A stretch of 64,000 nt of DNA from Corallium rubrum (taxonomy: Eukaryota; Cnidaria; Anthozoa; Scleralcyonacea; Coralliidae), in contig OZ036002.1 in assembly GCA_964035015.1 (NCBI GenBank), forward strand, positions 1,062,001 through 1,126,000, written 5' to 3'. The notes beneath the pieces were generated by a model. It did no database searches, was not told where the DNA came from, and saw nothing but the letters and a program-made list of their open reading frames with translations. Below are positions 49,040 through 61,239 of this stretch, in pieces. Every line of letters begins with the position of its first letter. Position 1 is the stretch's first letter. A program made the position numbers and the translations under genes.

Positions 49040-52000
49040 TTTAATATATAATATATATATATAACTATGGATTATATCATGCTACGTTATATGTTCTACC
49101 CAACCGACATATAAACTTACCCCAATTTACCAATAATAAGTAAAATTGGGGTGTATAATTATGGATTATATCATGTTATATGATCTACCCAACTAACACA
49201 TAAATTTACCCCAATTTACCAATAATCAGTAAAATCGGGGTGTAATTATGGATTATATCATGTTACATTATATGTTTTACCCAACTGACACATAAACTTA
49301 CCCTAATTTACCAATAATCATTAAAATCGGGGTGTAATTATGGATTATATCATGTTACGTTATATGTTTTACCCAGCTGACAGATAAACTAACCCCAATT
49401 TACCAATAATTATTGAAATCCGGGTGTAATTATGGATTATATAATGTTATGTTATGTTATATGTTTTACCCAACTGGCACATAAACTAACCCCAATTTAC
49501 CAATAATTGGTAAAATCGGGGCGTAATTAAGGATTATGTCATGTTACATTCTATGTTTTACCCAACTGACACGAGAACTTACCCCAATTTACCAATAATC
49601 AATAAAATCGGGGTGTAATAATGGATTGTATCATGTTAAGTTATATGTTTTACTCCACTGACACAAAAACTTACCCTAATTTTCCAATAATTAGTAAATT
49701 GGGGTGTAATTATGGATTATATCATGTTAAGTTATATGTTTTACCCCACTGACACAAAAACTTACCCTAATGTTCCAATAATTAGTAAATTGGGGTGTAA
49801 TTATGGATTATATCATGTTACATTATATGTTTTACTCAAGTGACACATAAACTTACCCCAATTTACCAATAATCATTATAATCGGGATGTAATTATGGAT
49901 TATATCATGTTACGTTATATGTTCTGCCCAACTGACACATAAACCTACCCCAATTTACGAATAATTAGTAAATTGGGGTGTAATTATGAATTATATCATG
50001 TTACATTATATGTTTTACACAAGTGAGACATAAACTTACCCCAATTTACCAATTAATCAGTAAAATCGGGGTGTAATTATGGATTATATCATGTTACATT
50101 ATATGTTTTACCCAACTGACACAGAAACTAACCCCAATTTACCAATAATCTGTAAAATCGGGGTGTAATTACGGATTATATCATGTTACGTTATATGTTT
50201 TACCCAACTGACAGTTAAACTAACACCAATTTACCAATAATTAGAAAATCGGGGTGTAATTATGGATTATATAATATTACGTTATATGTTTTACCCAACT
50301 GGCACATAAACTAACTCCAATTTACCAATAATTAGTAAAATCGGGGTGTAATTAAGGATTATATCATGTTACGTTATATGTTTTACCCAACTGACACGTG
50401 AACTTACCCCAATTACCAATAATTAGAAAATCGGGGTGTAATTATGGATGATATCATGTTACGTTATATGTTTTACCCCACTGACACAATAAACTTAACC
50501 CCAATTTACCAATAATTAGAAAATTGGGGTGTAATTATGGATTATATCATGTTACATTATATGTTTTACTCAAACTGACACACAAACTTACCCCAATTTA
50601 CCAATTAATCATTAAAATCGGTCTGTAAGTATGGATTATATCATGTTACATTATATGTTTTACCCAACTGACACATAATCTTACCCCAATTTACCAATAA
50701 TCAGTAAAATCGGGGTGTAATTATGGATTATATCATGTTACATTATATGTTTTACCCAACTGACACAGAAACTAACCCCAATTTACCAATAATCTGTAGA
50801 AAATCGGGGTGTAATTACGGATTATATCATGTTACATTATATGTTTTACTCAACTGACACATAAACTTACCCCAATTTACCAATAATCATTATAATCGGG
50901 ATGTAATTATGGATTATATCATGTTACGTTATATGTTCTGCCCAACTGACACATAAACCTACCCCAATTTACGAATAATTAGTAAATTGGGGTGTAATTA
51001 TGAATTATATCATGTTACATTATATGTTTTACACAAGTGAGACATAAACTTACCCCAATTTACCAATTAATCATTAAAATCGGTCTGTAAGTATGGATTA
51101 TATCATGTTACATTATATGTTCTACCCAACTGACACATAATCTTACCCCAATTTACCAATAATCAGTAAAATCGGGGTGTAATTATGGATTATATCATGT
51201 TACATTATATGTTTTACCCAACTGACACAGAAACTAACCCCAATTTACCAATAATCTGTAAAATCGGGGTGTAATTACGGATTATATCATGTTACGTTAT
51301 ATGTTTTACCCAGCTGACAGTTAAACTAACACCAATTTACCAATAATTATTGAAATCCGGGTGTAATTATGGATTATATAATATTACGTTATATGTTTTA
51401 CCCAACTGGCACATAAACTAACTCCAATTTACCAATAATTGGTAAAATCGGGGCGTAATTAAGGATTATATCATGTTACGTTCTATGTTTTACCCAACTG
51501 ACACAAAAACTTACCCTAATGTTCCAATAATTAGTAAATTGGGGTGTAATTATGGATTATATCATGTTACATTATATGTTTTACTCAAGTGACACATAAA
51601 CTTACCCCAATTTACCAATAATCATTATAATCGGGATGTAATTATGGATTATATCATGTTACGTTATATGTTCTGCCCAACTGACACATAAACCTACCCC
51701 AATTTACGAATAATTAGTAAATTGGGGTGTAATTATGAATTATATCATGTTACATTATATGTTTTACACAAGTGAGACATAAACTTACCCCAATTTACCA
51801 ATTAATCAGTAAAATCGGGGTGTAATTATGGATTATATCATGTTACATTATATGTTTTACCCAACTGACACAGAAACTAACCCCAATTTACCAATAATCT
51901 GTAAAATCGGGGTGTAATTTACGGATTATATCATGTTACGTTATATGTTTTACCCAGCTGACAGTTAAACTAACCCCAATTTACCAATAATTATTGAAAA

Positions 52001-54805
52001 TCGGGGTGTAATTATGGATTATATAATATTACGTTATATGTTTTACCCAACTGCACATAAACTAACTCCAATTTACCAATAATTGGTAAAATCGGGGTGT
52101 AATTAGGATTATATCATGTTACGTTATATGTTTTACCCAACTGACACGTGAACTAACCCCAATTCACCAATAATAATTAAAATCGGGGTGTAATTATGGA
52201 TTATATCATGTTACGTTATATGTTTTACCCCACTGACACAATAAACTAACCCCAATTTACCAATAATTAGTAAATTGGGGTGTAATTATGGATTATATCA
52301 TGTTACATTATATGTTTTACTCAAGTGACACACAAACTAACCCCAATTTACCAATTAATCATTAAAATCGGTCTGTAAGTATGGATTATATCATGTTACA
52401 TTATATGTTCTACCCAACTGACACATAATCTTACCCCAATTTACCAATAATCAGTAAAATCGGGGTGTAATTATGGATTATATCATGTTACATTATATGT
52501 TTTACCCAACTGACACAGAAACTAACCCCAATTTACCAATAATCTGTAAAATCGGGGTGTAATTACGGATTATATCATGTTACATTATATGTTTTACTCA
52601 ACTGACACATAAACTTACCCCAATTTACCAATAATCATTATAATCGGGATGTAATTATGGATTATATCATGTTACGTTATATGTTCTGCCCAACTGACAC
52701 ATAAACCTACCCCAATTTACGAATAATTAGTAAATTGGGGTGTAATTATGAATTATATCATGTTACATTATATGTTTTACACAAGTGAGACATAAACTTA
52801 CCCCAATTTACCAATTAATCATTAAAATCGGTCTGTAAGTATGGATTATATCATGTTACATTATATGTTCTACCCAACTGACACATAATCTTACCCCAAT
52901 TTACCAATAATCAGTAAAATCGGGGTGTAATTATGGATTATATCATGTTACATTATATGTTTTACCCAACTGACACAGAAACTAACCCCAATTTACCAAT
53001 AATCTGTAAAATCGGGGTGTAATTACGGATTATATCATGTTACGTTATATGTTTTACCCAGCTGACAGTTAAACTAACACCAATTTACCAATAATTATTG
53101 AAATCCGGGTGTAATTATGGATTATATAATATTACGTTATATGTTTTACCCAACTGGCACATAAACTAACTCCAATTTACCAATAATTGGTAAAATCGGG
53201 GCGTAATTAAGGATTATATCATGTTACGTTCTATGTTTTACCCAACTGACACGTGAACTTACCCCAATTCACCAATAATCAATAAAATCGGGGTGTAATT
53301 ATGGATGATATCATGTTAAGTTATATGTTTTACCCCACTGACACAAAAACTTACCCCAATTTACCAATAATTAGTAAATTGGGGTGTAATTATGGATTAT
53401 ATCATGTTACATTATATGTTTTACTCAAGTGACACACAAACTTACCCCAATTTACCAATAATCATTATAATCGGGATGTAATTATGGATTATATCATGTT
53501 ACATTATATGTTCTACCCAACTGACACATAATCTTACCCCAATTTACCAATAATCAGTAAAATCGGGGTGTAATTATGGATTATATCATGTTACGTTATA
53601 TGTTCTACCCAACTGACACATAATCTTACCCCAATTTACCAATAATCAGTAAAATCGGGGTGTAATTATGGATTATATCATGTTACGTTATATGTTCTAC
53701 CCAACTGACGCATAAACTTACCGCAATTTACGAATAATTAGTAAATTGGGGTGTAATTATGAATTATATCATGTTACATTATATGTTTTACACAAGTGAG
53801 ACATAAACTTACCCCAATTTACCAATTAATCATTAAAATCGGTCTGTAAGTATGGATTATATCATGTTACATTATATGTTCTACCCAACTGACACATAAT
53901 CTTACCCCAATTTACCAATAATCAGTAAAATCGGGGTGTAATTATGGATTATATCATGTTACATTATATGTTTTACCCAACTGACACAGAAACTAACCCC
54001 AATTTACCAATAATCTGTAAAATCGGGGTGTAATTACGGATTATATCATGTTACGTTATATGTTTTACCCAGCTGACAGTTAAACTAACACCAATTTACC
54101 AATAATTATTGAAATCCGGGTGTAATTATGGATTATATAATATTACGTTATATGTTTTACCCAACTGGCACATAAACTAACTCCAATTTACCAATAATTG
54201 GTAAAATCGGGGCGTAATTAAGGATTATATCATGTTACGTTCTATGTTTTACCCAACTGACACGTGAACTTACCCCAATTCACCAATAATCAATAAAATC
54301 GGGGTGTAATTATGGATGATATCATGTTAAGTTATATGTTTTACCCCACTGACACAAAAACTTACCCCAATTTACCAATAATTAGTAAATTGGGGTGTAA
54401 TTAAGGATTATATCATGTTACATTATATGTTTTACTCAAGTGACACACAAACTTACCCCAATTTACCAATAATCATTATAATCGGGATGTAATTATGGAT
54501 TATATCATGTTACATTATATGTTCTACCCAACTGACACATAATCTTACCCCAATTTACCAATAATCAGTAAAATCGGGGTGTAATTATGGATTATATCAT
54601 GTTACGTTATATGTTCTACCCAACTGACACATAATCTTACCCCAATTTACCAATAATCAGTAAAATCGGGGTGTAATTATGGATTATATCATGTTACGTT
54701 ATATGTTCTACCCAACTGACGCATAAACTTACCGCAATTTACCAATGATTAGTAAAATCGGGGTGTAATTATGGATTATATCATGTTACGCCATATGTTC
54801 TACAC
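49040..54805 (+). repeat. 92-bp satellite array, about 62 monomers
   Basis: The monomer contains ATTATGGATTATATCATGTT, then TACGTTATATGTTTTACCC, AACTGACACATAAACTTA and ACCCCAATTTACCAATAAT, then TTAGTAAATTGGGGTGTAA. ACCCCAATTTAC pairs with GTAAATTGGGGT, so each monomer can form a hairpin; many monomers have the weaker AAATCGGGG arm. A marked variant (TAATTATGAATTATATC, with ACACAAGTGAGAC) recurs at 49,981, 50,995, 51,730, 52,743 and 53,753. These spacings of 1,014, 735, 1,013 and 1,010 bp mean an 11-monomer higher-order unit with one 8-monomer exception. Confidence 0.95.
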
Positions 54806-55075
54806 AAATTATGTCAATAATTAGTTTCGTTAATTCTATAACAAATAAATAATAAACAATTTGTTAAATATGTCTGTCATCGGTTTTTATTATAATATCA
54901 TTAATAGCATTCAATTATGGATCGCCATTATTATAATTACATAAATTTGCATCCTTTATTATAATCATCAATATTACTATCAAAATCATCAACATCATAA
55001 TATATGTAGAATCATAATCGTCGCCATTATCACCAGTATCATCCTCATCAAACTCATCACACTCCCTGGAAAACG
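54806..55075. repeat. degenerate ATC/ATT-rich simple sequence
   Basis: Loose ATCATC, ATTATAAT and CATCATCA stretches after the satellite end. Confidence 0.6.
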
Positions 55076-55147
55076 TTCTTCAAAAACGTGCAATTGACAG
55101 TCCAGCACTGGGGCAAAGGCGCCAATTCCTGCAGCAACCTGTTTGAT

Positions 55148-57579
55148 TTACAAGTGCAAGCTTTCCTCTGACGACATACTGGTTGTTGAATTGTGCTGTG
55201 TCTAAAAATTAACCGAAAGAATTTATGTTATTAATGACAGTTAAGCTATTTCACAATGTGCACATATTAGCTTCAGCAACATTTTACGTTTCCCTGTTTT
55301 GATAAGGTCAGTACAAGACAATTACAGCAATTATTTAAAATCGGCTATTTAGTTTTTAGAAGGCATAAGTACCGTTAAGAAACAACTCTGGACTTGATCC
55401 ACGCGGGCTTCACTTTGTGCACAAAGATTGTCAACTGCAAGTAGAAAACTTATGAGGTTATTTGTAGTATTTGAGAGCAACCTTTACATCGCATGGAAAG
55501 TATAAATGTTTTTTGCGGTGAAACTTGTTTAATTAACATATTTTAACTTATTTGTGATTGACTTTAAGTTAAAAAGAATTAAGTTATGTTGTTTTATTTT
55601 TTATTAGCGTTATTTTTGGAAAAATACAACATGTAGAAATTTTTCTAAATATAATTTAAAACTGTACAATATACAGTCGTTGGCACCTAAGTGTGTACCC
55701 TGCGAGTCAGAGCCCCTTTCCGACCTACGCAGGCTTCGGGGGAAAGTGGGCTCTGCCAACAAACTCGATCTTCGCCTCAAACTTGGGGCGAGTCAGTCAG
55801 GTTTTAAACTGGTCAAACAAGTTCTAGTTTATGAACACACGTTAGCTATAGCAGGAAAATGGCAAGTAACGCGTTAGAGCCTGGGCCCAAAACAGTATCT
55901 TTGCAACCATTCACGCATATTCAAAAAGAAATATCGAGTTTGTTGGCAGAGCCCACTTTCCCCCGAAGCCTGCGTAGGTCGGAAAGGGGAAATGTTTACC
56001 TTGGAAAGGTATTAGGTTTTCATTCAATATATTCGAACCAATACATTATTGTCACATGAATGTGCCCTTAGCCAATCACATCTCACCAATCCCACGGTGT
56101 TGATTTCAAAACGGTTAACTTTGACTTAAATTTAGAACATGTTTTGACGTGTGGTGTACACGCTTAGGTGCCAACGACTGTACAATCATAGTCCCTAGAG
56201 ATAAATTGTCTGGAAACGCGGCCAAAGTTTTGTTCTAGGTTTTTGTTCACGTTTGTGCACCTTATTTCACCTTATTAGCATCGCTGCTTTATAAATATTA
56301 ATGAACGTAAAACAAAAGATTGCACACCTTATTTACCACCCTCAACGTTTGACAGTACCGAAAAAGATGGCGGCGGTACATTTAACCACAATGCTTTGCG
56401 ACCTCAAATCAACTCAAATAACAACTAAACATTGTTTATCATGGTAAAATGGATTAAATAAGCACGAAATTCATTCCTACCAAAGTTGATCGTTGTTAAA
56501 CCATATCTTCCAATAATTCTGCAAGAAACAATACTTACTAAACGCAAAGGAATGTGGCTAAATGTACAAGTCGCCATTTTTTTCATAAACGCTGTTTGAA
56601 GAGGTAAAGTGCAATACTTTTCTATAATTCATCAAAAGGCTTTCAGAGACGAACTGAATTGGACAAATTAAACCCATCACGAGAGATTTACCTCGCAACA
56701 AAGTTTGCAATTCTTCACGACTCCTTTTAAGTGACGGTAATTTGTTCTTTGTGTAGTAGCCCATAAAACGGATCATTTCCTGTTGAACAACTGTTAGTTC
56801 TTCCCGAAATCTTTCAAGTTCCATGTGCTTGTCTACTGCTGACCGTTTTGTTGCTAAAGGTACTACAACACACAACAAACATAAACATTTATTAAAATTT
56901 AGGCCCCTGCATGCTTTTATTTTTTGGCAGTTTTATCCATTAGTTTTAAAATTTCTCTGCTGTTTCGCCCTAAATTGGGGCTCGTCAGCACAGTGCAGCC
57001 AATAAGCTAAGCGAGCAGATACTGCGTGTTTTTTGTTCATTTAATCTTACTCAAATGGACACGTGTTCATCCAGGGATATTCATCCTACCAAACAATTAT
57101 GTTTAGTAAGCATACGCATTAAATGATTTTAAATAAGCAGTATTAGCCAACTATATCAGCAAATGTGGACAGCTCTTGTATTTTGCACCTCACTTAAACA
57201 TATACATACACGCATCCATCCGTCCATGTACATACATACATACCAGACTCGCAATGTTATGCATATACACAAATGAACACACACACACATACATACACAC
57301 GAAAATCTAGACACATAATAAATTTAGATAATGAAAATATGCAATATATAGGAACAAAAAGACAGACAAACAAACGTAGAAAACGACTATTTTTGAATAA
57401 TTACATGCATCGACGACTGGCTGTGACCCAATTTTCCATGGGAAATTTCTATTCGTTGTCTCTTTCACAATCCATAAGGGGCTCGTCTGACATTCTGTTG
57501 TAATTAGAGAATGAATCTTCCATGTCTGCTTTTTCTTTGGTTATTTTTCTGCGCAATTTCTGCTGTTGCTTTGAAGACT
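55148..57579 (-). CDS. 3' exons of a KDZ-type transposase gene (partial)
   Basis: Four minus-strand exons with consensus splice sites and matching phases: 57,579-57,469 (after TTTCAG, ends before GTGAAA), 56,862-56,692 (after TTGTAG, ends before GTAAAT), 55,434-55,373 (after TTGCAG, ends before GTACTT) and 55,195-55,148 (ends TAA). Exon one has KLRRKITKEKADMEDSFSNY. Exon two has ELERFREELTVVQQEMIRFM and a leucine-rich coiled end. Such helical segments (a basic RRKI block, then a KR.AVDK..EL coiled region) occur at the C-terminal end of Kyakuja/Dileera/Zisupton transposases, which I recall but cannot check. A further upstream exon ending at 59,221 (before GTAGAT) fits the phase but shows no motif. 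The catalytic part is not in view. It is probably a relic or a domesticated transposase gene. Confidence 0.42.
55674..56180. mobile_element. Tc1/mariner-type MITE, 507 bp
   Basis: TA on both sides and TIRs CAGTCGTTGGCACCTAAG and CTTAGGTGCCAACGACTG. A second inverted pair (GACCTACGCAGGCTTCGGGG, 55,720-55,772 against 55,935-55,990) lies inside. It sits in the intron between the second and third exons listed for the 55,148-57,579 gene. Confidence 0.85.
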
Positions 57580-57687
57580 CTGAAATTAAAGCCATATGTA
57601 ATCGAAAAATAATTATTCTGCGGGTACTCGATGACGAAATAATTTCCTGGTTCAACTGTGTAACTTTAATTTATTCCCGTCCATATA

Positions 57688-58006
57688 CAGGGTGTATCAA
57701 AAAAAAGGCTACCCTTAGAAAATATAATTAACATTCTTTTCAAATAACCTATTGTATATTGACAGCCCTGGACACCTCTGAAGTCACGGATGCGTAAAAA
57801 ACAAATGGTCGTATACACCTGGGAAATTACGATAACTTCTAAACGTATGAAGGAGCATAACTGAAATAAAAATGTTAATTATTATATTCATATCAGTTCG
57901 ATTAAAAATGGTTCAACTGACCACAGGGCTGTCAATATACAATAGGTTATTTGAAAAGAATGTTAATTATATTTTCTAAGGGTAGCCTTTTTTTTGATAC
58001 ACCCTG
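57688..58006. mobile_element. mariner-type MITE, 319 bp
   Basis: TA duplication, ends CAGGGTGTATCAAAAAAAA and inverse. The inverted arms are about 84 bp and virtually identical (through AATAACCTATTGTATATTG, ending ACAGCCCTG). Arms this similar suggest recent activity. Confidence 0.85.
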
Positions 58007-58204
58007 TATAGTGTCATTCATAGTTTATTATCCCTAAACAAGTTTTTCGCCATACGGCAACGACTCGGATAGAAAGGTGTTCAGTGTTCTAATGTTAAAG
58101 TTTTCAGCAAAAATCAAAAGTTGTAATCATTACATTTCCATAATCACCTGCAAGTCCAAATCCAGGATTTTGCAGCCATGAATATTATCCTGACACATTT
58201 TGTA

Positions 58205-58355
58205 TAGGTAATAGCATGGTTTCGAGTGCAATTTGGAAAAAACATGCACGAGTGAGTTTTTCAAAGACTATCAAAATTGCACGAGTGCTATTTGAGGTCT
58301 TTGAAAAACTCACGAGTGCGTGTTTTTTTCAAAATTGCACGAGAAATCATGCTAT
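58205..58355. repeat. fold-back repeat
   Basis: TAGCATGGTTTCGAGTGCAA pairs with TTGCACGAGAAATCATGCTA, and the inner GTTTTTCAAAGAC pairs with GTCTTTGAAAAAC. Confidence 0.75.
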
Positions 58356-58586
58356 ACTTATTATTCTCACACATCATTAGATATTCATAGCATTTCGGCC
58401 AATCCGGTTGCTTGATTTACGTCACATGTACTTACCTAGAAACCCAGTCTAAACCAGAGACCAATTAATTCAAGTGCGAGAACAATACATATATTAATTT
58501 AAAATTTCAATACTGTATTTAGAAATGTTTTCTAAATACATTAAACTGTATTTAGAAAACATTTCTAAATACAGTACGCTGTATTT

Positions 58587-58745
58587 AGAAGTAATATTTG
58601 AACAACGAGAGCGAGTGTTTCACCGGGATATCCAAACACGAGAAAACAATGTATGAAAACACGAGGCCGAAGGCCGAGTGTTTTTGTTAATTGTTTTCGA
58701 GTGTTTGGATATCCCGGTGGGACACGAGCTCGAGTTGTTTAAATA
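58587..58745. repeat. fold-back repeat
   Basis: TTTGAACAACGAGAGCGAGT and its inverse at 58,722-58,742, with the inner CCGGGATATCCAAACACGAG pair and a GGCCGAAGGCC centre. Confidence 0.75.
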
Positions 58746-58784
58746 GCTTCTCAAATGAACACAAGTATAGTTTGCATAGGTAAT

Positions 58785-58838
58785 TAGGATATTTGAGGAA
58801 GATCACTGTGATCTTCCTCAAATATCCTAATTACGTAT
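58785..58838. repeat. perfect palindrome without loop
   Basis: AATTAGGATATTTGAGGAAG and its inverse meet at GATCACTGTGATC; arms are about 27 bp. Confidence 0.85.
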
Positions 58839-59464
58839 GCCGATCAAATGTATTGTAGTGTTCTGAGACACCGTGTTTGACTTAGTTATCCAAATGCAAT
58901 CCCATGACTAGATGGGTCTTTATTATTGGATAATTAGCTCATGAATTATTAATGAGTTTGAGAAATCATTTTCCAATACAATTTTCTGTCGCTATAGAAA
59001 CCAGTTCCAAATACAACAGATTTTTTTACCTAACAGCACTTCACAATATAAGCGACTACATGCGATACATATATTACAAGTAAAATAGACTAACAAGAAA
59101 CCAAACTTACGTTGGTGCAATTTAAGTTATTCGACGACAGACAGAAACCTACGAAAAGCACTAAAACAGTGATGTTGCTTGCAGACTGATTGAAGTAATG
59201 AAGTTTAAACATCCATCTACCTTTCATAATATTATGAAGTACATATAAAAGTATAACATCTTCTGTCTTCTTTAGTTTGTAAAGTTCTACATTATTCCAA
59301 TTGTCATCTATATTTTCTCTCCTCAATATCAGTCCTGGCTAAATTGATCCTGCTATTCAACATAATCTAATGTATGTTATCCATAAATCCAACGTCTTGC
59401 GAACCAAAACTGCTGGCTGTTTTAAAACAAAATTTCCCCTTGTCTCTGCAAGCGCTTGACGACT

Positions 59465-60841
59465 AGTCTGTTGTAACCTGAATGTCAGACCTTTATTTGT
59501 TCCCGCCTTCCGCTAAACCCGGCAGGCGGGCAAGGTGCGGGCGAGCGAGAAGGCGAGAAAAATAAAGGCCTGAGGAAACTCTTAACAAAACCGTCTTCCG
59601 CCCACTTTGCTATTTTTAAATATGAACGAGTATGATTGATATGAGTTGTCAAAATCTCAAAGCGTATGTTTTGATTTCATCCCACAGAAATATAGTCTTT
59701 CTCCGCGTCTGGTTTTAGTCCAGACTAGTCTAGGTAGACTTGCAATAAATACACGAGCGTTTGTCCATGGTATATCTAGACCCGATCTAGAGAAGAAGTC
59801 GAAGAATTGGAAACTACGATAAGAAACCGAGAAATTTGACAATTTGAGAATATACATATATATTGATTCAAAATTCCACCATAATAAAAGATATAAGATA
59901 AACACGATTTGATAGCCGCCTTGATATAGTTTCGACCAAATTAATAAATATATAATTTTGTAGCATTAGAATTTAAATTTTAGAATGCAGGTAGACCATT
60001 TAATTAATATATTGATACATAATTATAAACACGTCTCAACCGTATAAACTCAGTCATCCACAACTAAGACTATAAACTGCTCCGAGATTCCCGTTTTGTA
60101 ACTTACGGGTCCACTTTTCTGACAACCATTGTTCAGCACTGCCATAAACAACTTGAACTTTCGCATCGGCTTCGCCTTCAGTAGCGATCGTCACTGATCA
60201 TCGAACGAAGGACCCAATTAAGTAGACTGTTTTTCGCACGGTCTCCACCTGCTACAACGAAATTCCTCACCGTGCCATGTTGAAGTCGATGAAGTTCACA
60301 GAACACAAATGGCAATATCTGATATATCAGACTTTTACCAAAACCATGCAGTGGGCAAAACAGCAAAGACATCTTGGCTGTCAACAGACAACAGCGAGCT
60401 TTCGAATGCACGTCGTTTGTTCTGGTTTCAAAGACTCATAGCCGAAATGCGTCAATAACAAAGCAGTTTCGAAAAATCTTTCTATGGTTTGATTTTGCGA
60501 CATAATAAATGATTAAACGAATGAATTGGTCACAGAAACGTACACGATAAACAGATTCGAGAAATGGCCGCGATGACTGTGTCTGGCTTGTCACGGTGTG
60601 CACCTTGACGGTGCACCTTTGGGCAGTTGTTTATCTGAATGAACCAATCAAAATCCTTACTTCAATTAGTCAGCCAATCAGAGCTCCCGTCCATGAGATG
60701 GACGGAGAACCCACAGTTTTATTAAGAGTTTCCTCAGGCCTTTATTTTTCTCGCCTTCTCGCTCGCCCGCACCTTGCCCGCCTGCCGGTTTAGCGGAAGG
60801 CGGGAACAAATAAAGGCCTGACATTCAGGTTAAGTCTGTTG
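59465..60841. mobile_element. Mutator-like TIR element carrying a helicase gene piece
   Basis: The element proper is 59,474-60,832 (1,359 bp). The termini TAACCTGAATGTCAG... and inverse are about 118 bp long and differ by about one substitution and one base indel (59,474-59,592 against 60,716-60,832). AGTCTGTTG occurs directly outside both ends (59,465-59,473 and 60,833-60,841), a 9-bp target duplication. Long TIRs with an 8-9-bp duplication are the mark of Mutator-like elements. There is no transposase; the cargo is part of a RecQ-like helicase gene. Confidence 0.8.
60107..60503 (-). pseudogene. captured 5' part of a RecQ-like helicase gene
   Basis: The minus-strand ATG at 60,503 opens MSQNQTIERFFETAL, then HFGYESLKPEQ, which fits the RecQ motif 0. 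In a shifted frame come QDVFAVLPT and then GFGKSLIYQILPFVF, the Walker A (motif I) region of RecQ-like helicases. After another shift KVQVVYGSAEQWLSEKW follows, and the exon ends at 60,107 before a good splice donor (GTAAGT). At least two frameshifts and an internal loss of sequence make it non-functional. The retained start codon and splice donor show it was copied from genomic DNA, not from mRNA. A living RecQ would unwind DNA in repair; this piece cannot. Confidence 0.6.
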
Positions 60842-60890
60842 TGATTGGCCCTCATTGCAATGAATATCTAATGATGTGTGAGAAGCTATT

Positions 60891-61024
60891 TCAAATCCTC
60901 GTTAGTGTTCTAGACTTGGTTGCCAAATCCCATGTGCCGTTAACAATAGCTCGGCTGCGCCTCGCTATTGTTAACGGCGCATAGGATTTCGAAACCACGT
61001 CTAGAACACTAAATCGGATTTGAA
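60891..61024. repeat. fold-back repeat
   Basis: TTCAAATCCTCGTTAGTGTT pairs with AACACTAAATCGGATTTGAA, and inside CCGTTAACAATAGC pairs with GCTATTGTTAACGG around CTCGGCTGCGCCTC. Confidence 0.8.
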
Positions 61025-61239
61025 ATATTACTTTCAGCCAATGAGAATTGTGCGTTGTCTGAACAACGCTCCCCAATTTTATGAATAGAATGTCCACTGT
61101 CCCTTATATATTCCCTTCTCCTTCCCGCGCCCGCACACGGGTTGGCTCGCTGCTTCGCCGCTCGCCTCCCGCTACTACTCCCCCCCCCCCCCCAGCCCCT
61201 ATAAGGGACTGTGGCACAGTCTAGGTTTGACCCAATCGA

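Noticed and set aside
49040..54805. CRISPR array-like regular repeat
   Set aside because: Monomers follow each other without unique spacers and the DNA is plainly eukaryotic; it is a satellite.
55095..55195. Cysteine-rich minus-strand frame (CRQRKACTCKSN) as a zinc-finger exon
   Set aside because: Its phase does not fit the upstream exon; the fitting frame ends in TAA at 55,148 instead.
59090..59326. 78-codon minus ORF as an additional transposase exon
   Set aside because: Donor phase fits the next exon, but no motif or clear acceptor; left out of the gene model.
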